A DNA stretch of 64,000 nucleotides from Lachnospiraceae bacterium OF09-6 (GTDB lineage Bacteria; Bacillota; Clostridia; Lachnospirales; Lachnospiraceae): contig QUMM01000001.1 of the NCBI GenBank assembly GCA_003435055.1, positions 273,632-337,631 on the forward strand, given 5' to 3'. Both the position numbers and the translations under genes were made by a program. Below the pieces are notes generated by a model that made no database searches, was not told the DNA's origin, and saw only the letters and a program-made list of their open reading frames with translations. Below are positions 25,483 to 34,850 of the stretch, piece by piece. Position 1 is the stretch's first letter; each line of letters starts with the position of its first letter.

Positions 25483-27432
25483 CGAGAACAAACCAATCCA
25501 GAGAAAATCCAATAACGAAATGAAAAACATGGCAAGAGGCATGTCCAAAGAACAGCGCAAACAAATGATGAAGGAACAGAATCCGATGATTCCATTAAAA
25601 CGTCTGATGGGATATATCTGGAAAGATTACAAATTCCAGATGCTGCTGGTTCTGGCAGGTATTCTCATGAGTGCCATCACCGGAGTCATTGCATCCCTGT
25701 TTCTGCGGACTCTGATTGACAGCTATATCACACCGCTCCTGCAGTCTGCAAATCCAGACTTCGGGCCGTTATTCCATACACTGATCCGCATGGGCTGCAT
25801 TTATCTGGCCGGTGCACTGGCGACTCTCGTATATTCCCGCGTGATGGCCAATATTTCCCAGGGAGTTCTGCGAGATATCCGTGATGAATTGTTTACTCAT
25901 ATGCAGTCTCTGCCGATTAAATACTTTGATACCCACTCTTTTGGTGATATCATGAGCCGTTATACCAACGATACCGACACTCTGCGTCAGATGCTTTCCC
26001 AAAGCTTAACCCAGATGCTCTCTTCTGCTGTGACGATTATCTCCGTTGCAGTGGCTATGCTGATTACCAGTATTTATCTTTCCCTTGTTGTGGCTGTCTC
26101 CGTTTTCTTTATGCTGAAGGTTACCGGCAAAGTTGCCGGCAACAGTGGCCGTTACTTTGTCAAACAGCAGGAATCCCTGGGTGCTGCCAATGGTTACATT
26201 GAAGAGATGATTAATGGTCAAAAAGTTGTCAAGGTTTTTAATTATGAGCATCGTTCTGAAGAAGCCTTTGACCGCCTGAATGAAGAGCTGTGCAGCAATG
26301 CCACTAATGCCAACCGTTTTGCCAATATTCTGATGCCGATCATGAATAACCTTGGTAACCTCCAGTATGTCGTTCTGGCTATTGTCGGTGGTATTCTTGC
26401 TTACAACCATATTGGAAATATCACCATTGGTGTAATCGCCAGTTTCCTGCAGCTGAGCAAATCTTTTACCAACCAATTGGACAGATTTCTCAGCAAATGA
26501 ACTCCATCGTTATGGCTCTGGCCGGTGCCGGACGTATCTTCCAGCTGATGGATGAGACACCGGAAATCGATGACGGATATGTAGAACTGGTTCGTGCAAA
26601 AGAATCTACTGATGGCTCCCTTACCGAATGTAAAGAACGTACCGGTACCTGGGCCTGGAAACATCGCCATGGCGACGGCACCCTGACTTATAAGAAAATG
26701 GCTGGTGATGTGCGTTTCTATGATGTGGATTTTGGATACAATCCGGATAAGATTGTTCTTCACGATATTTCCCTGTATGCCAAACCAGGTCAGAAGATCG
26801 CCTTCGTTGGTGCTACCGGCGCAGGTAAAACCACCATTACCAACCTGATCAACCGTTTCTATGATCTGGCTGATGGTAAAATCCGTTATGATGACATCAA
26901 TATCAACAAGATCAAAAAGGCTGATCTGCGTCACTCTCTTGGCATTGTACTTCAGGATACCAACCTGTTTACCGGAACGATTCGTGAAAATATCCGCTAC
27001 GGAAAACTGGATGCTACAGATGAAGAAGTGATCGAAGCAGCAAAAATCGCCAATGCCCATGACTTTATCGAAATGCTTCCAAATGGCTATGACACTGTAA
27101 TTGACGGAACCGGTTCTTCCCTGTCTCAGGGACAGAGACAGCTGATCTCCATTGCCAGAGCAGCCATCTCCAATCCACCGGTTATGATCCTGGATGAAGC
27201 AACATCCAGTATCGATACCCGTACCGAAGCCATTGTTCAGAAAGGTATGGATGCTTTGATGAAAGGACGTACCGTATTCGTCATTGCGCACCGTCTCTCT
27301 ACCGTCCGCAATGCAGATGCCATTATGGTTCTGGAACAGGGACATATCATTGAACGTGGTACCCACGATGAGCTGATTGCCCAGAAGGGTAAATACTATC
27401 AGTTATATACCGGTGCTTTTGAGCTGGAATAA
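25475..27432 (+). CDS. ABC exporter half-transporter, catalytic subunit, one frameshift
   Basis: Partner of the preceding gene. N-terminal extension, six helices, then ATPase domain with Walker A GATGAGKTT, signature SLSQGQRQL and Walker B MILDEATSS with the catalytic Glu. The frame breaks near 26473: adding one C to aaccaatt restores SFTNPIGQISQQMNSIVMA and gives 653 codons. The end is followed by a strong terminator. The pair with one degenerate and one catalytic site is normal for this exporter class; drugs, bile products or peptides are possible substrates. Confidence 0.9.
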
Positions 27433-27436
27433 ACAG

Positions 27437-27480
27437 CAAAAGCCGGTCGGATATGTGATAATCCGACCGGCTTTTGTTAT
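27437..27480. terminator. Terminator after ABC exporter operon
   Basis: Sixteen-pair perfect stem (27437-27452 with 27461-27476), eight-base loop. T-rich on the plus side and A-rich on the other. Confidence 0.9.
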
Positions 27481-27517
27481 ATCCTGTTTCATGAAGCACG
27501 GGCATTTTCTTCTCTTT

Positions 27518-28834
27518 TTAGAATCCATTGGTAATTCCAGCTGTATAATAAGAATTCATTTTATCCTGATCCTGCTGAGAATGGATAGACTGTGCAATCA
27601 GACCAATATTATATTTCCAGCACTCTTTCAGCATATCGGCACTGAGGTTCCAGGTTTTTGGCATCAGATAGACCTTATTCGTTGGCAGCTGAATGGCTCT
27701 CGCTCCGGCAATTGTGCTTGGATTGATCAGACCACTTCTCAGCCAGCCAAGTTCTGCTGTCGGCGAAATATGCTTCATTCTATTCAGTAAATTAATATCA
27801 AATGAAATCCAGGTCACCTGATTCTGCATTCCCATGGATACTGTCATCGAATACAGCAATGGCAAGTCTCCATTACTCTTCAATTCAATATAAGGATGTA
27901 GTCCATACTGCTTGCAGAGCTCCAGAAATTCCTGAAAACTTGGTATTTTCTCTCCTACATAGGCTTCCGACTTCCAGGATCCAAAATCCAGCTGCCGTAC
28001 TTCATCAAAAGTTAATTCTGACAGCTTTCTTTTTTTGGCACCAAATAACTCTGTCTCCACTATAGCTACATTCGATGTTCTGGTCACTGTAGTATCATGA
28101 AGAATCATCGGCACTCCATCTTGGGTAAACTGAATATCACATTCTACCGCCTTATATCCCATCTCTGCTGCCAGTCGAAAAGCCGCCAATGTGTTCTCCG
28201 GCGCTACTTTATTATAACCACGATGCATGATCAGATATCCGGAAAATGGTCCAGGTTCCGGCATCTGTGGCTCAGTCTCCGGTTCTGGCTGAGGTGCCGG
28301 CTCCGGTGCTGGTTCTGGCTGCTTTGGTGGTACATATGGCTTTGGCACAGTTACCCGGCACTGATATGTCTTTTTATTACTGCCACGCACGGTAATCGTT
28401 GCCATACCTGCAGTCTTCGCCCTGATCTTTCCTTTCGATGTTACGGATACTACAGAAGATTTAGATGATTTCCAGGACTTTGCTGTAGTTCCTTTCAGCT
28501 TCAGCGTGGCTGTTTGTCCTTTTTCCAGCTTCAGACTTGTCTTGCTGATATATGGTTTTTTCACAATTACCTTAAACTTTACCGTTTTTCTCTTCTTTTT
28601 TGCTTTGATGGTAACTGTTCCTGGACGTTTTGGCTTAATTTTACCATTTTTCTTTCCAATAGTGGCAATCTTTTTATTTGAAGTTGTCCATTTTTTTACA
28701 CCAGACTGCTTAATCCGATAAGTTTTCCCTACATACATGGTATACGTCTTTGTTGCTGCACCAGCCTGCATTCCAAAGGCTAATATCAATACCAGCAACA
28801 TTGCCGCTGTGATAAATCTCTTCATTCTCCTCAT
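27518..28834 (-). CDS. Secreted glycerophosphodiester phosphodiesterase with N-terminal Ig-like repeats
   Basis: 438 residues. Signal peptide (MKRFITAAMLLVLILAF...QAGA), then two bacterial Ig-like (BIG_2-type) repeats rich in Lys (KKWTTSNKKIATI; KSWKSSKSSVVSVTSKGKI), a Pro-Glu linker around residues 168-195 (PEPAPEPAPQPEPE), and a GDPD barrel with the catalytic HRG and PENT (MHRGYNKVAPENTL), ECDIQFTQDGVPMILHD and ELKS motifs. It would cleave glycerophosphodiesters from lipids or teichoic acids at the cell surface. It may end the fumarase-LUD operon, 44 bases after DUF2284. Confidence 0.9.
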   Translation of the reverse strand: MRRMKRFITAAMLLVLILAFGMQAGAATKTYTMYVGKTYRIKQSGVKKWTTSNKKIATIGKKNGKIKPKRPGTVTIKAKKKRKTVKFKVIVKKPYISKTSLKLEKGQTATLKLKGTTAKSWKSSKSSVVSVTSKGKIRAKTAGMATITVRGSNKKTYQCRVTVPKPYVPPKQPEPAPEPAPQPEPETEPQMPEPGPFSGYLIMHRGYNKVAPENTLAAFRLAAEMGYKAVECDIQFTQDGVPMILHDTTVTRTSNVAIVETELFGAKKRKLSELTFDEVRQLDFGSWKSEAYVGEKIPSFQEFLELCKQYGLHPYIELKSNGDLPLLYSMTVSMGMQNQVTWISFDINLLNRMKHISPTAELGWLRSGLINPSTIAGARAIQLPTNKVYLMPKTWNLSADMLKECWKYNIGLIAQSIHSQQDQDKMNSYYTAGITNGF

Positions 28835-28878
28835 TTTTCTTTGTTTCTCTTTTCTTCTTTACTTTATGCGATTTGCAG

Positions 28879-29358
28879 CTACTCCGTTTCCTGATCATGA
28901 AACAGAATCTGTGAAAAAAAGCGCATCTTATCATCATCATTCCAGCAGATCATCCCTGCTGCATCGGCCATTTTCTGTGCATTCACACAGTATGCAGACA
29001 TACAGGAATGATGTTTATACGGACCGGCACTCATAATCAGAAGATCACCCATTCCGGCAGCTTTCATTTTCTCTGCCAGCTGTTCCGTCATTTTATTCTG
29101 CTGTAACTTATCTTTTCGTGGATCTGTGCTTCCATCCCTGATTGTCTGTAAAACCAGTGTCTTTTCATAGCTCCGGGCTCGCTGGTCCATCTCCTCTACT
29201 GTTCCGCTCTGTGGAGGACAGGCCGGATTCACATGATAGCAGCCACATAAGTTTTCCTCACAGAATCTCCGGTATTCCGGTACGAATACCAACTTGCTGG
29301 TATCCATCACTGCCGCTCCTGAAAATCCTATTTTTTTTGCTTCTTCTATCCAATCCAT
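28879..29358 (-). CDS. DUF2284 Cys-rich putative metal-binding protein
   Basis: 159 residues with clustered Cys (FCEENLCGCYHVNPACPP, later CMSAYCVNAQKMADAAG) that suggest an Fe-S or zinc site; this matches the DUF2284 family. Its function is unknown. It follows the LUD gene by 27 bases with AAAGGAG before the ATG, so the two are probably cotranscribed. In other anaerobes DUF2284 genes also sit near redox enzymes. Confidence 0.75.
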   Translation of the reverse strand: MDWIEEAKKIGFSGAAVMDTSKLVFVPEYRRFCEENLCGCYHVNPACPPQSGTVEEMDQRARSYEKTLVLQTIRDGSTDPRKDKLQQNKMTEQLAEKMKAAGMGDLLIMSAGPYKHHSCMSAYCVNAQKMADAAGMICWNDDDKMRFFSQILFHDQETE

Positions 29359-29385
29359 TATTTTTCTCCTTTAGTTCTAAAACCA

Positions 29386-30012
29386 TTAATATCCAAGAAT
29401 ATCATTGATCAAAATCACATGAATTCTTCCTTCATGACGGGAATATCGTGTGGTCAGAATCTGACAGCATATGGTATCCGGCGATTTGCAGTCACAGCAT
29501 CTTCCGGTTTCTTTGCAAGGTGTCTTAATGTCAAATCTCTGCGCATTGGCCGGTGCTGCCACATTTCTTGCGCGCTTCATGGCACTGTCAAGATCACTGC
29601 ATACTTTATTCATCCCTACCAGAAAGACTACTTTTTTCGGTCCCTGAGCAATACAGGATACCCTGTTGGAATTGCCGTCAATGTTGACCATGATTCCATC
29701 GCTGGTAATTGCATTGGCGCTGGAGAGAAATACATCTGCATCGTAAGCTGCCATCAGACTGTCTCTCGGTGTCATCTTGTCACGGTCTATATAGTGATAT
29801 TTTTCATTTTCCAGCGCATGAATCAGTCCAATCTCATGGGCTGTCATACATCCACCCATGGCAACGGTACTTCCCTCCGGGATCAGTTCCAGTGCCAGCT
29901 TTACAGCCTCTTCTTTGTCTGCGGCATAGCAACCGCTCATATTACGTGAATTCAGTCCCCGGATCACCATCTTTGCCAGTTGCTCGTTTCTCTTTCTCAT
30001 ATTTTCGTTCAT
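29386..30012 (-). CDS. LUD domain protein
   Basis: 208 residues with the LUD fold named after lactate utilisation (LutB/LutC). Visible: GGCMTAHEIGLIHALE, SSANAITSDGIMVNIDGNSN, KKVVFLVGMNKV, and a C-terminal Cys cluster (CKETGRCCDCKSPDTICC) likely to hold a metal or Fe-S centre. It is a single LUD protein without LutA or LutB neighbours, between fumarase and DUF2284 on one strand (44 bases after fumarase beta). Exact reaction unknown. Confidence 0.85.
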   Translation of the reverse strand: MNENMRKRNEQLAKMVIRGLNSRNMSGCYAADKEEAVKLALELIPEGSTVAMGGCMTAHEIGLIHALENEKYHYIDRDKMTPRDSLMAAYDADVFLSSANAITSDGIMVNIDGNSNRVSCIAQGPKKVVFLVGMNKVCSDLDSAMKRARNVAAPANAQRFDIKTPCKETGRCCDCKSPDTICCQILTTRYSRHEGRIHVILINDILGY

Positions 30013-30056
30013 TTGATCCTTCTCCTTTTTCTTAACCGTCTGAAGGCGTTTTCATT

Positions 30057-30629
30057 TTACACTTCTGCCTGGCTATGTTCGCTTAAGTATTCTTTTCTTC
30101 CCTCTTCATACAGATTATTTCCTTCTCTGTCGATGATGACTACCAGCGGCATATCTTCTACATATAATTTGCGAAGCGCTTCTGCTCCCAGATCCTCATA
30201 GGCAATGAGTTCTGCTTTTTTGATACATTTTGCCAGCAAAGCACCGGCTCCTCCAATCGCTCCAAAATACACACCATCATATTTCTTCATAGCCTCTACT
30301 ACTTCCGGAAGGCGTGCTCCTTTTCCGATCATGCCTCTGGCACCGACAGACATCATCGTCGGCGCATAAGCATCCATTCGACCACTGGTGGTCGGCCCGG
30401 CGGAACCAATGACTGTACCTGGCTTTGCCGGCGTCGGTCCTACATAATAGATCGTCGCATCGGTCGGGTCAAACGGAAGCATTTCTCCTCTTTCCAATGC
30501 TTCGCACATTCTCTTATGTCCGGCATCACGGGAAGTATAGATCGTTCCGGTTACCAGTACCTGATCTCCTGCATGAAGCGTTCTGGCAAGTTTCTTTGTC
30601 AGTGGGAGTGTAATTTTTCTTCTTTCCAT
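30057..30629 (-). CDS. Fumarate hydratase class I, beta subunit
   Basis: C-terminal half of the Fe-S fumarase (FumB/TtdB-like), about 190 residues. Key stretches: GPTPAKPGTVIGSAGPTTSGRM split over two adjoining motifs, MSVGARGMIGKG and YFGAIGGAGALLAKC. The ATG at 30629 follows GGAGG, two bases after the alpha-subunit stop. With alpha it interconverts fumarate and malate. Related two-subunit tartrate dehydratases look alike, but fumarase is the usual role in Clostridia. Confidence 0.92.
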   Translation of the reverse strand: MERRKITLPLTKKLARTLHAGDQVLVTGTIYTSRDAGHKRMCEALERGEMLPFDPTDATIYYVGPTPAKPGTVIGSAGPTTSGRMDAYAPTMMSVGARGMIGKGARLPEVVEAMKKYDGVYFGAIGGAGALLAKCIKKAELIAYEDLGAEALRKLYVEDMPLVVIIDREGNNLYEEGRKEYLSEHSQAEV

Positions 30630-30631
30630 CT

Positions 30632-31474
30632 CTAGATCACCTCCGATTTGTGACGTGTCACATGACAGTTGATATTGACCGCACATGGCATTCCTGCAAT
30701 ATGAGTCGGCATAGTCTCAATATTCAGACCAATCGCAGTGGTCTTTCCGCCAAATCCCTGCGGTCCAATCCCCAGTCTGTTTATTTTTTCCAGCATCTCT
30801 TTCTCCAGATCTGCATAAAATGGATCCGGATTCTGTATATCCAGAGGACGCATCAGTGCTTTCTTGGCAAGCAGAGCACATTTGTCAAAAGTTCCACCAA
30901 TTCCCACTCCGACTACCATCGGCGGGCATGGATTTGGTCCTGCCGTCTCTACTACTTCCAGAATAAAATCTTTGATTCCCTGTAATCCGGCAGATGGCTT
31001 AAACATACGGATCTGGCTCATATTCTCACTGCCAAACCCCTTTGGTCCTACCGTTACTTTCACCTGATTCCCCGGAACAATTTCAGTGTAGATCATGGCC
31101 GGAGTATTATCTCCTGTATTTCCACGGCGTACCGGATCTTTTACTACGGACTTTCTTAAATATCCCTTATCATATCCACGACGAACACCTTCATTGACTG
31201 CATCTGTCAGATCTCCTCCAACGAGATGTACATCCTGCCCAATCTCCAAAAATACACAGGCCATTCCTGTATCCTGACAGATCGGCACATTTTCCCTGTC
31301 TGCAATCTCATAATTTTCGATAATATTGTCCAATACCCCTTTTGCTATTTTTCCATCTTCACATGCACGACAAGTCTTAATTGCATCTTTTACATCCTCT
31401 GGAAGATGTTCATTGGCTTCAATACAGAGTCTTTCGATTACCTCTGTCAGTCTGCTTACTTCTATCTCTCGCAC
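30632..31474 (-). CDS. Fumarate hydratase class I, alpha subunit
   Basis: 280 residues carrying the [4Fe-4S] cluster of oxygen-sensitive fumarase; Cys are in ICQDTGMACVF, GPNPCPPMVVGVGIGGTFDKC. GNTGDNTPA and VTVGPKGFGSENMSQI are family blocks. I place the start at the GTG at 31474 since GGAAGGGAG lies just before it; an ATG farther up (31612) adds 46 residues unlike the family. It is the first gene of the run and has a promoter near 31580. Confidence 0.92.
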   Translation of the reverse strand: MREIEVSRLTEVIERLCIEANEHLPEDVKDAIKTCRACEDGKIAKGVLDNIIENYEIADRENVPICQDTGMACVFLEIGQDVHLVGGDLTDAVNEGVRRGYDKGYLRKSVVKDPVRRGNTGDNTPAMIYTEIVPGNQVKVTVGPKGFGSENMSQIRMFKPSAGLQGIKDFILEVVETAGPNPCPPMVVGVGIGGTFDKCALLAKKALMRPLDIQNPDPFYADLEKEMLEKINRLGIGPQGFGGKTTAIGLNIETMPTHIAGMPCAVNINCHVTRHKSEVI

Positions 31475-31788
31475 TTTTCTAAGCTCCCTTCCTTTCCAAG
31501 AGCAATACTCTTCACCAGGAATGTCATATTTCTGGCCAGTGTACGCATGGTCTGCTTTCCTCAGTTTTTTCTTCCTTATGATATCACGAAAATTCCTGTC
31601 CCACAATTTCATTTTTTCATTGCTGTGAGCAATAACCTTTTTTCCTTCTCTCTTCCTGTTCCGTTTATTTTCCTGACTTGAATCTTTACGCTATTTATGT
31701 TACGATTTTTTATAAAATGAATGCAGAATTTATGTATCTGTTCCGTACTTTCGCAGATACGATTTACTATTTTTCAAGGAGGTTCTTT
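31475..31788. other. Divergent intergenic region between fumarase and cupin genes
   Basis: 314 bases. On the minus strand a plausible promoter (TTGTGG, 17 bases, TATCAT) lies about 100 bases before the fumarase start. On the plus strand the cupin gene has an A/T-rich stretch ending in TATAAA near 31712 but no clear -35. I see no gene or riboswitch here. Confidence 0.35.
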
Positions 31789-32178
31789 ATGGAAAAAGGA
31801 TTATGTACCCATGTATCAAAAGGAGATGTGAAAAATCTTCCGGGTCGTGATGCCATCTGGCTTCAGACACCAGAAACAACAGGTGGAAACTATACTACCG
31901 TATCCACTACTTTCTATCAGCCAGGTGTGAAGGTAGCCCCTGCACACTCTCATCCATACGGAGAAGAAACTGGCTATGTCGTATCCGGACACGGAAAAGT
32001 ATTGATTGGCGATCAGGTATTCGAAGTCGAACCTGGTTCTGTTTTCCTTTTCCCACAGGGCGTTCCACATATGGTATGGAATTCCGGTGATGAAGTGATG
32101 CAGCTTCTGTTTGTCTATGCCAATGGACCAAAGGCATCCGAAAGCATTCCTCACGAAGATGTTGATTTTCCAGAATAA
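31789..32178 (+). CDS. Small cupin-domain protein
   Basis: 129 residues forming a single cupin barrel. The metal ligands are in motif 1, HSHPYGEETGYVVSGHGKV (two His, Glu), and motif 2, PQGVPHMVWNSGDEVMQL (His). Start at 31789 because AAGGAGG precedes it. Such small cupins range from isomerases to oxygen-independent sensors; no specific role can be assigned. Divergent from the fumarase operon and followed by its own terminator. Confidence 0.85.
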   Translation: MEKGLCTHVSKGDVKNLPGRDAIWLQTPETTGGNYTTVSTTFYQPGVKVAPAHSHPYGEETGYVVSGHGKVLIGDQVFEVEPGSVFLFPQGVPHMVWNSGDEVMQLLFVYANGPKASESIPHEDVDFPE

Positions 32179-32188
32179 GATCGTTGCA

Positions 32189-32219
32189 AAACCCGCACAA
32201 AATTGCTCTGTGCGGGTTT
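32189..32219 (+). terminator. Terminator after cupin gene
   Basis: Eleven-pair AAACCCGCACA/TGTGCGGGTTT stem with a nine-base loop; few T follow. Confidence 0.65.
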
Positions 32220-32333
32220 CCTATATACCACTTGTTTTACAGCCACTGTTCCAGGCTCATCTGCTCATTCACCCATTTTGGGTTCTTTACATCATGAATG
32301 TATTGTTCCCTGGCTCCTGCTCCATGACATTTT

Positions 32334-33002
32334 TTATAACTGATAATCCATCTCATGCCAGGCTTCCCCGCCCCAGGTGGAATTAGCCATTCCCAGATCC
32401 CGGAAGCCAAACTTCTGATACATCTCTACTTTATTCTCCAGGCAGGTCAGAACCAGACGCCTGCGGCCTTTTTTCTTTTCCCGCTCTGCGTACTGCCTTA
32501 CGATCTCGCGGGCAAGTCCCTGTCTGCGATACTCCGGTCTCACATCCAGTCCCAGCAGCATAATATTGCCGCCTTCCGGATCATAAAGACGAATGTCTGT
32601 AAAGAATTCATCCCGGAATATTGTCTCTTTTGTGGACAGACCATTTAAAAATCCGGCTATTCTTCCTGTCTCGATATCTTCAGCCACCAGAAACAGTTCC
32701 GGTGCAGCCTCTATTCTTGCTTTCATAGATCTGGCGGAACAGGCTTCATTCGGAGGAAAACAGATCTGTTCAATCTCCGTCACTTCTTCTGTATCTTCCC
32801 TCCGAACATCCCGAAAATGGAATCGTTCCGGCCAGATACTATCTTCATCCAGTCCTCTCTCTGTCAGCCATGCATCCGTAACAGATACATACCTCTCCTC
32901 TCCATTCTCATTGATCAGTGTCAGGGAAAGCTTTCCTGTCTGCTCCTCTGCTGCTTCCTCACAGCCATAATTTCCATCAAAAATATGCTTTATCTTCCAC
33001 AT
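32334..33002 (-). CDS. GNAT family N-acetyltransferase
   Basis: About 222 residues. A 70-residue lead is followed by a GNAT acyl-CoA domain; the CoA-binding loop is LDVRPEYRRQGLAREIVRQYA, then the C-terminal KFGFRDLGMANSTWGGEAWH. Start at the ATG at 33002 after AGAGAGG. The target (small molecule or protein) is unknown. Neighbours are an unrelated cupin and the ABC permease. Confidence 0.85.
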   Translation of the reverse strand: MWKIKHIFDGNYGCEEAAEEQTGKLSLTLINENGEERYVSVTDAWLTERGLDEDSIWPERFHFRDVRREDTEEVTEIEQICFPPNEACSARSMKARIEAAPELFLVAEDIETGRIAGFLNGLSTKETIFRDEFFTDIRLYDPEGGNIMLLGLDVRPEYRRQGLAREIVRQYAEREKKKGRRRLVLTCLENKVEMYQKFGFRDLGMANSTWGGEAWHEMDYQL

Positions 33003-33144
33003 AATAACCTCTCTGTCTATTTTACCGTTTTTTCTGTTATTTTTTTTATCATAACACGATTTTCCATATCTCACAAGCCAGTATACTTTTTCAGAGTCTG
33101 CCCCTCTTCGCACTTTTCCTGATTCTACTGACGAAAACGGGTAC

Positions 33145-33972
33145 TTATTTCCGCACCCGTTTTTCTACCATACTTAAAATTCCATACAATACCATAGCGA
33201 TGACACACAGGATCAAGATAGCCATGATCAGACGGGTCAATTGAAAGACCTGACTGCTGTAGATAATCAGGTACCCCAGCCCCCGCCTGGCTCCCATGAA
33301 TTCTCCAATGATGACGCCCACCAGGCATAATCCGATATCTACTTTCATAATACTGATGATAGATGGGATGTTACTTGGCAGGATCACTTTTGTCAGTACA
33401 TGGTGCTTTTTTCCTCCAAGTGTATAGATCAGCCTTGCTTTTTCACTCCCGGATTCTCTGAAACCAGTATACAGATTCAGAATCGTTCCGAAGATCGCCA
33501 CTGACATACCCGCCACAATGATTGTCTTCTGATTGGCTCCCAGCCAGACAATCAGAAGTGGCGCCAGCGCCGACTTCGGAAGACTGTTTAATACCACCAG
33601 AAATGGTTCCGTGATTTCTGCTGCGCTGTCACTGCACCATAACAGTACTGCTGTCAGGATTCCAAGCAGCACTGTTAGGAAAAAGCTTAGCAAAGTTTCA
33701 TAAAGAGTCGCTCCGGTATGCATCCACAGACTGCCATCTTTTGCCATGCTGATTAATGTCTCCCATATTTTCACCGGACTGCTGAATATGAATCCATCGA
33801 TCCATCCTGCCCGGACAGATACTTCCCATAAAAAGAAAAAGGCAATTATGATACTGATCCTCATTGCCTTTACGAACTTTCTGTGTTGGCTTTGCTGCTT
33901 TAAATACGCCATCTGCGCCTCAGATACCTGACCGGTATCCGAAGCAGCACTTATTTTTTCATTCACTGACAT
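33145..33972 (-). CDS. ABC transporter permease, SsuC/TauC type
   Basis: 275 residues with six helices and the permease coupling loop (the EAA-like region GKKHHVLTKVILPSNIPSI). It matches permeases for sulfonates, taurine, nitrate or pyrimidine precursors. Its ATG overlaps the end of the ATPase gene by ten bases. No substrate-binding protein of this family is next to it, and no thiamine or other riboswitch is seen upstream, so the substrate is open. Confidence 0.85.
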   Translation of the reverse strand: MSVNEKISAASDTGQVSEAQMAYLKQQSQHRKFVKAMRISIIIAFFFLWEVSVRAGWIDGFIFSSPVKIWETLISMAKDGSLWMHTGATLYETLLSFFLTVLLGILTAVLLWCSDSAAEITEPFLVVLNSLPKSALAPLLIVWLGANQKTIIVAGMSVAIFGTILNLYTGFRESGSEKARLIYTLGGKKHHVLTKVILPSNIPSIISIMKVDIGLCLVGVIIGEFMGARRGLGYLIIYSSQVFQLTRLIMAILILCVIAMVLYGILSMVEKRVRK

Positions 33973-34730
33973 TGCAGCACCTCCCAGATCTCATTGAAAT
34001 ATTCCTTGAATCCAGCCATATTTCTTGCTTTCATAGGGGTACGCTGTTCCATTTCAAATGTGGTTTCCACTTCTTTTAATACTGTTGCCGGACGCTTTGA
34101 TAAAATCACTACCCGGTCTGCCATACTGACTGCCTCAGACAAATCATGGGTCACCAAAATGGCAGTTTTATGTTCTTTTTTGATAATCTGATAGATATCA
34201 TCTGCCACAGACAGTCTGGTCTGATAATCCAGCGCAGAAAACGGTTCATCCAAAAGCAGCAGTGATGGCCTCAGAACCAATGTACGAATCAGCGCCGCTC
34301 TCTGTCTCATGCCCCCGGATAGCTGACTGGGTCTCACATGCCGGAATTCCCACAAACCGTATTCTTCCATCAGTTTTCTTGCATAAGATTGATTTTCCTC
34401 TGTCAGTTTTTTCTGTATTTCCAGCCCCAGGGTGACATTCCCATAGATATTTCTCCACTCAAACAGCTGATCCTGCTGTGGCATATACCCGATATGAAAA
34501 TCGATATGTTCCCGCAACGGTTTTCCACGAAACAGAATTTCTCCTGTGCTTTCCGTAAGCTGTCCGCAAAGCAGCGACAGCATCGTTGTTTTTCCGCATC
34601 CGCTTGGTCCCACGATTGCCACAAACTCTCCCTCATCTACCGTAAAACTGATATGCTCCAGGGCATTTGTCTCACCGTTCAGACTGTGATACGTATAGCC
34701 CACATCCCTGCATTCCAAAAAAGACGGCAT
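33963..34730 (-). CDS. ABC transporter ATP-binding protein, SsuB/TauB type
   Basis: 255-residue importer ATPase. Walker A GPSGCGKTT, Q-loop YMPQQDQLFEW, signature QLSGGMRQRAAL, Walker B LLLLDEPFSALD and H-loop VTHDLSEAV are all intact. The ATG at 34730 follows GGAGGTG. It pairs with the permease gene that overlaps its end. A short palindromic repeat (34794-34840) separates it from the sugar-binding protein gene upstream. Confidence 0.92.
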   Translation of the reverse strand: MPSFLECRDVGYTYHSLNGETNALEHISFTVDEGEFVAIVGPSGCGKTTMLSLLCGQLTESTGEILFRGKPLREHIDFHIGYMPQQDQLFEWRNIYGNVTLGLEIQKKLTEENQSYARKLMEEYGLWEFRHVRPSQLSGGMRQRAALIRTLVLRPSLLLLDEPFSALDYQTRLSVADDIYQIIKKEHKTAILVTHDLSEAVSMADRVVILSKRPATVLKEVETTFEMEQRTPMKARNMAGFKEYFNEIWEVLQCQ

Positions 34731-34793
34731 CTCACACCTCCACTTTCTCTTAGTGTTAATGTATGAGACACCGTCTTATTTGTTGCTATATTC

Positions 34794-34840
34794 GTATCTG
34801 TTCAGTAACTTCACAGGACAGTGGGTTCTGAACAGTTACC
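34794..34840. repeat. Short palindromic repeat, copy B
   Basis: CTGTTCAG and CTGAACAG arms around a TTCACAGGACAGTGGG core, same orientation as copy A at 18119-18162. It begins ten bases after the solute-binding protein stop codon. Confidence 0.65.
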
Positions 34841-34850
34841 TGCATTCCAT

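Noticed and set aside
24013..27366. Long open frames on the minus strand opposite the ABC exporter genes
   Set aside because: They mirror well-defined ABC exporter genes, show no family motifs and have no ribosome sites; normal shadow frames.
34731..34850. Possible thiamine or other riboswitch before the SsuB-type ATPase
   Set aside because: None of the conserved riboswitch core motifs I know is present; the stretch holds only the short palindromic repeat.
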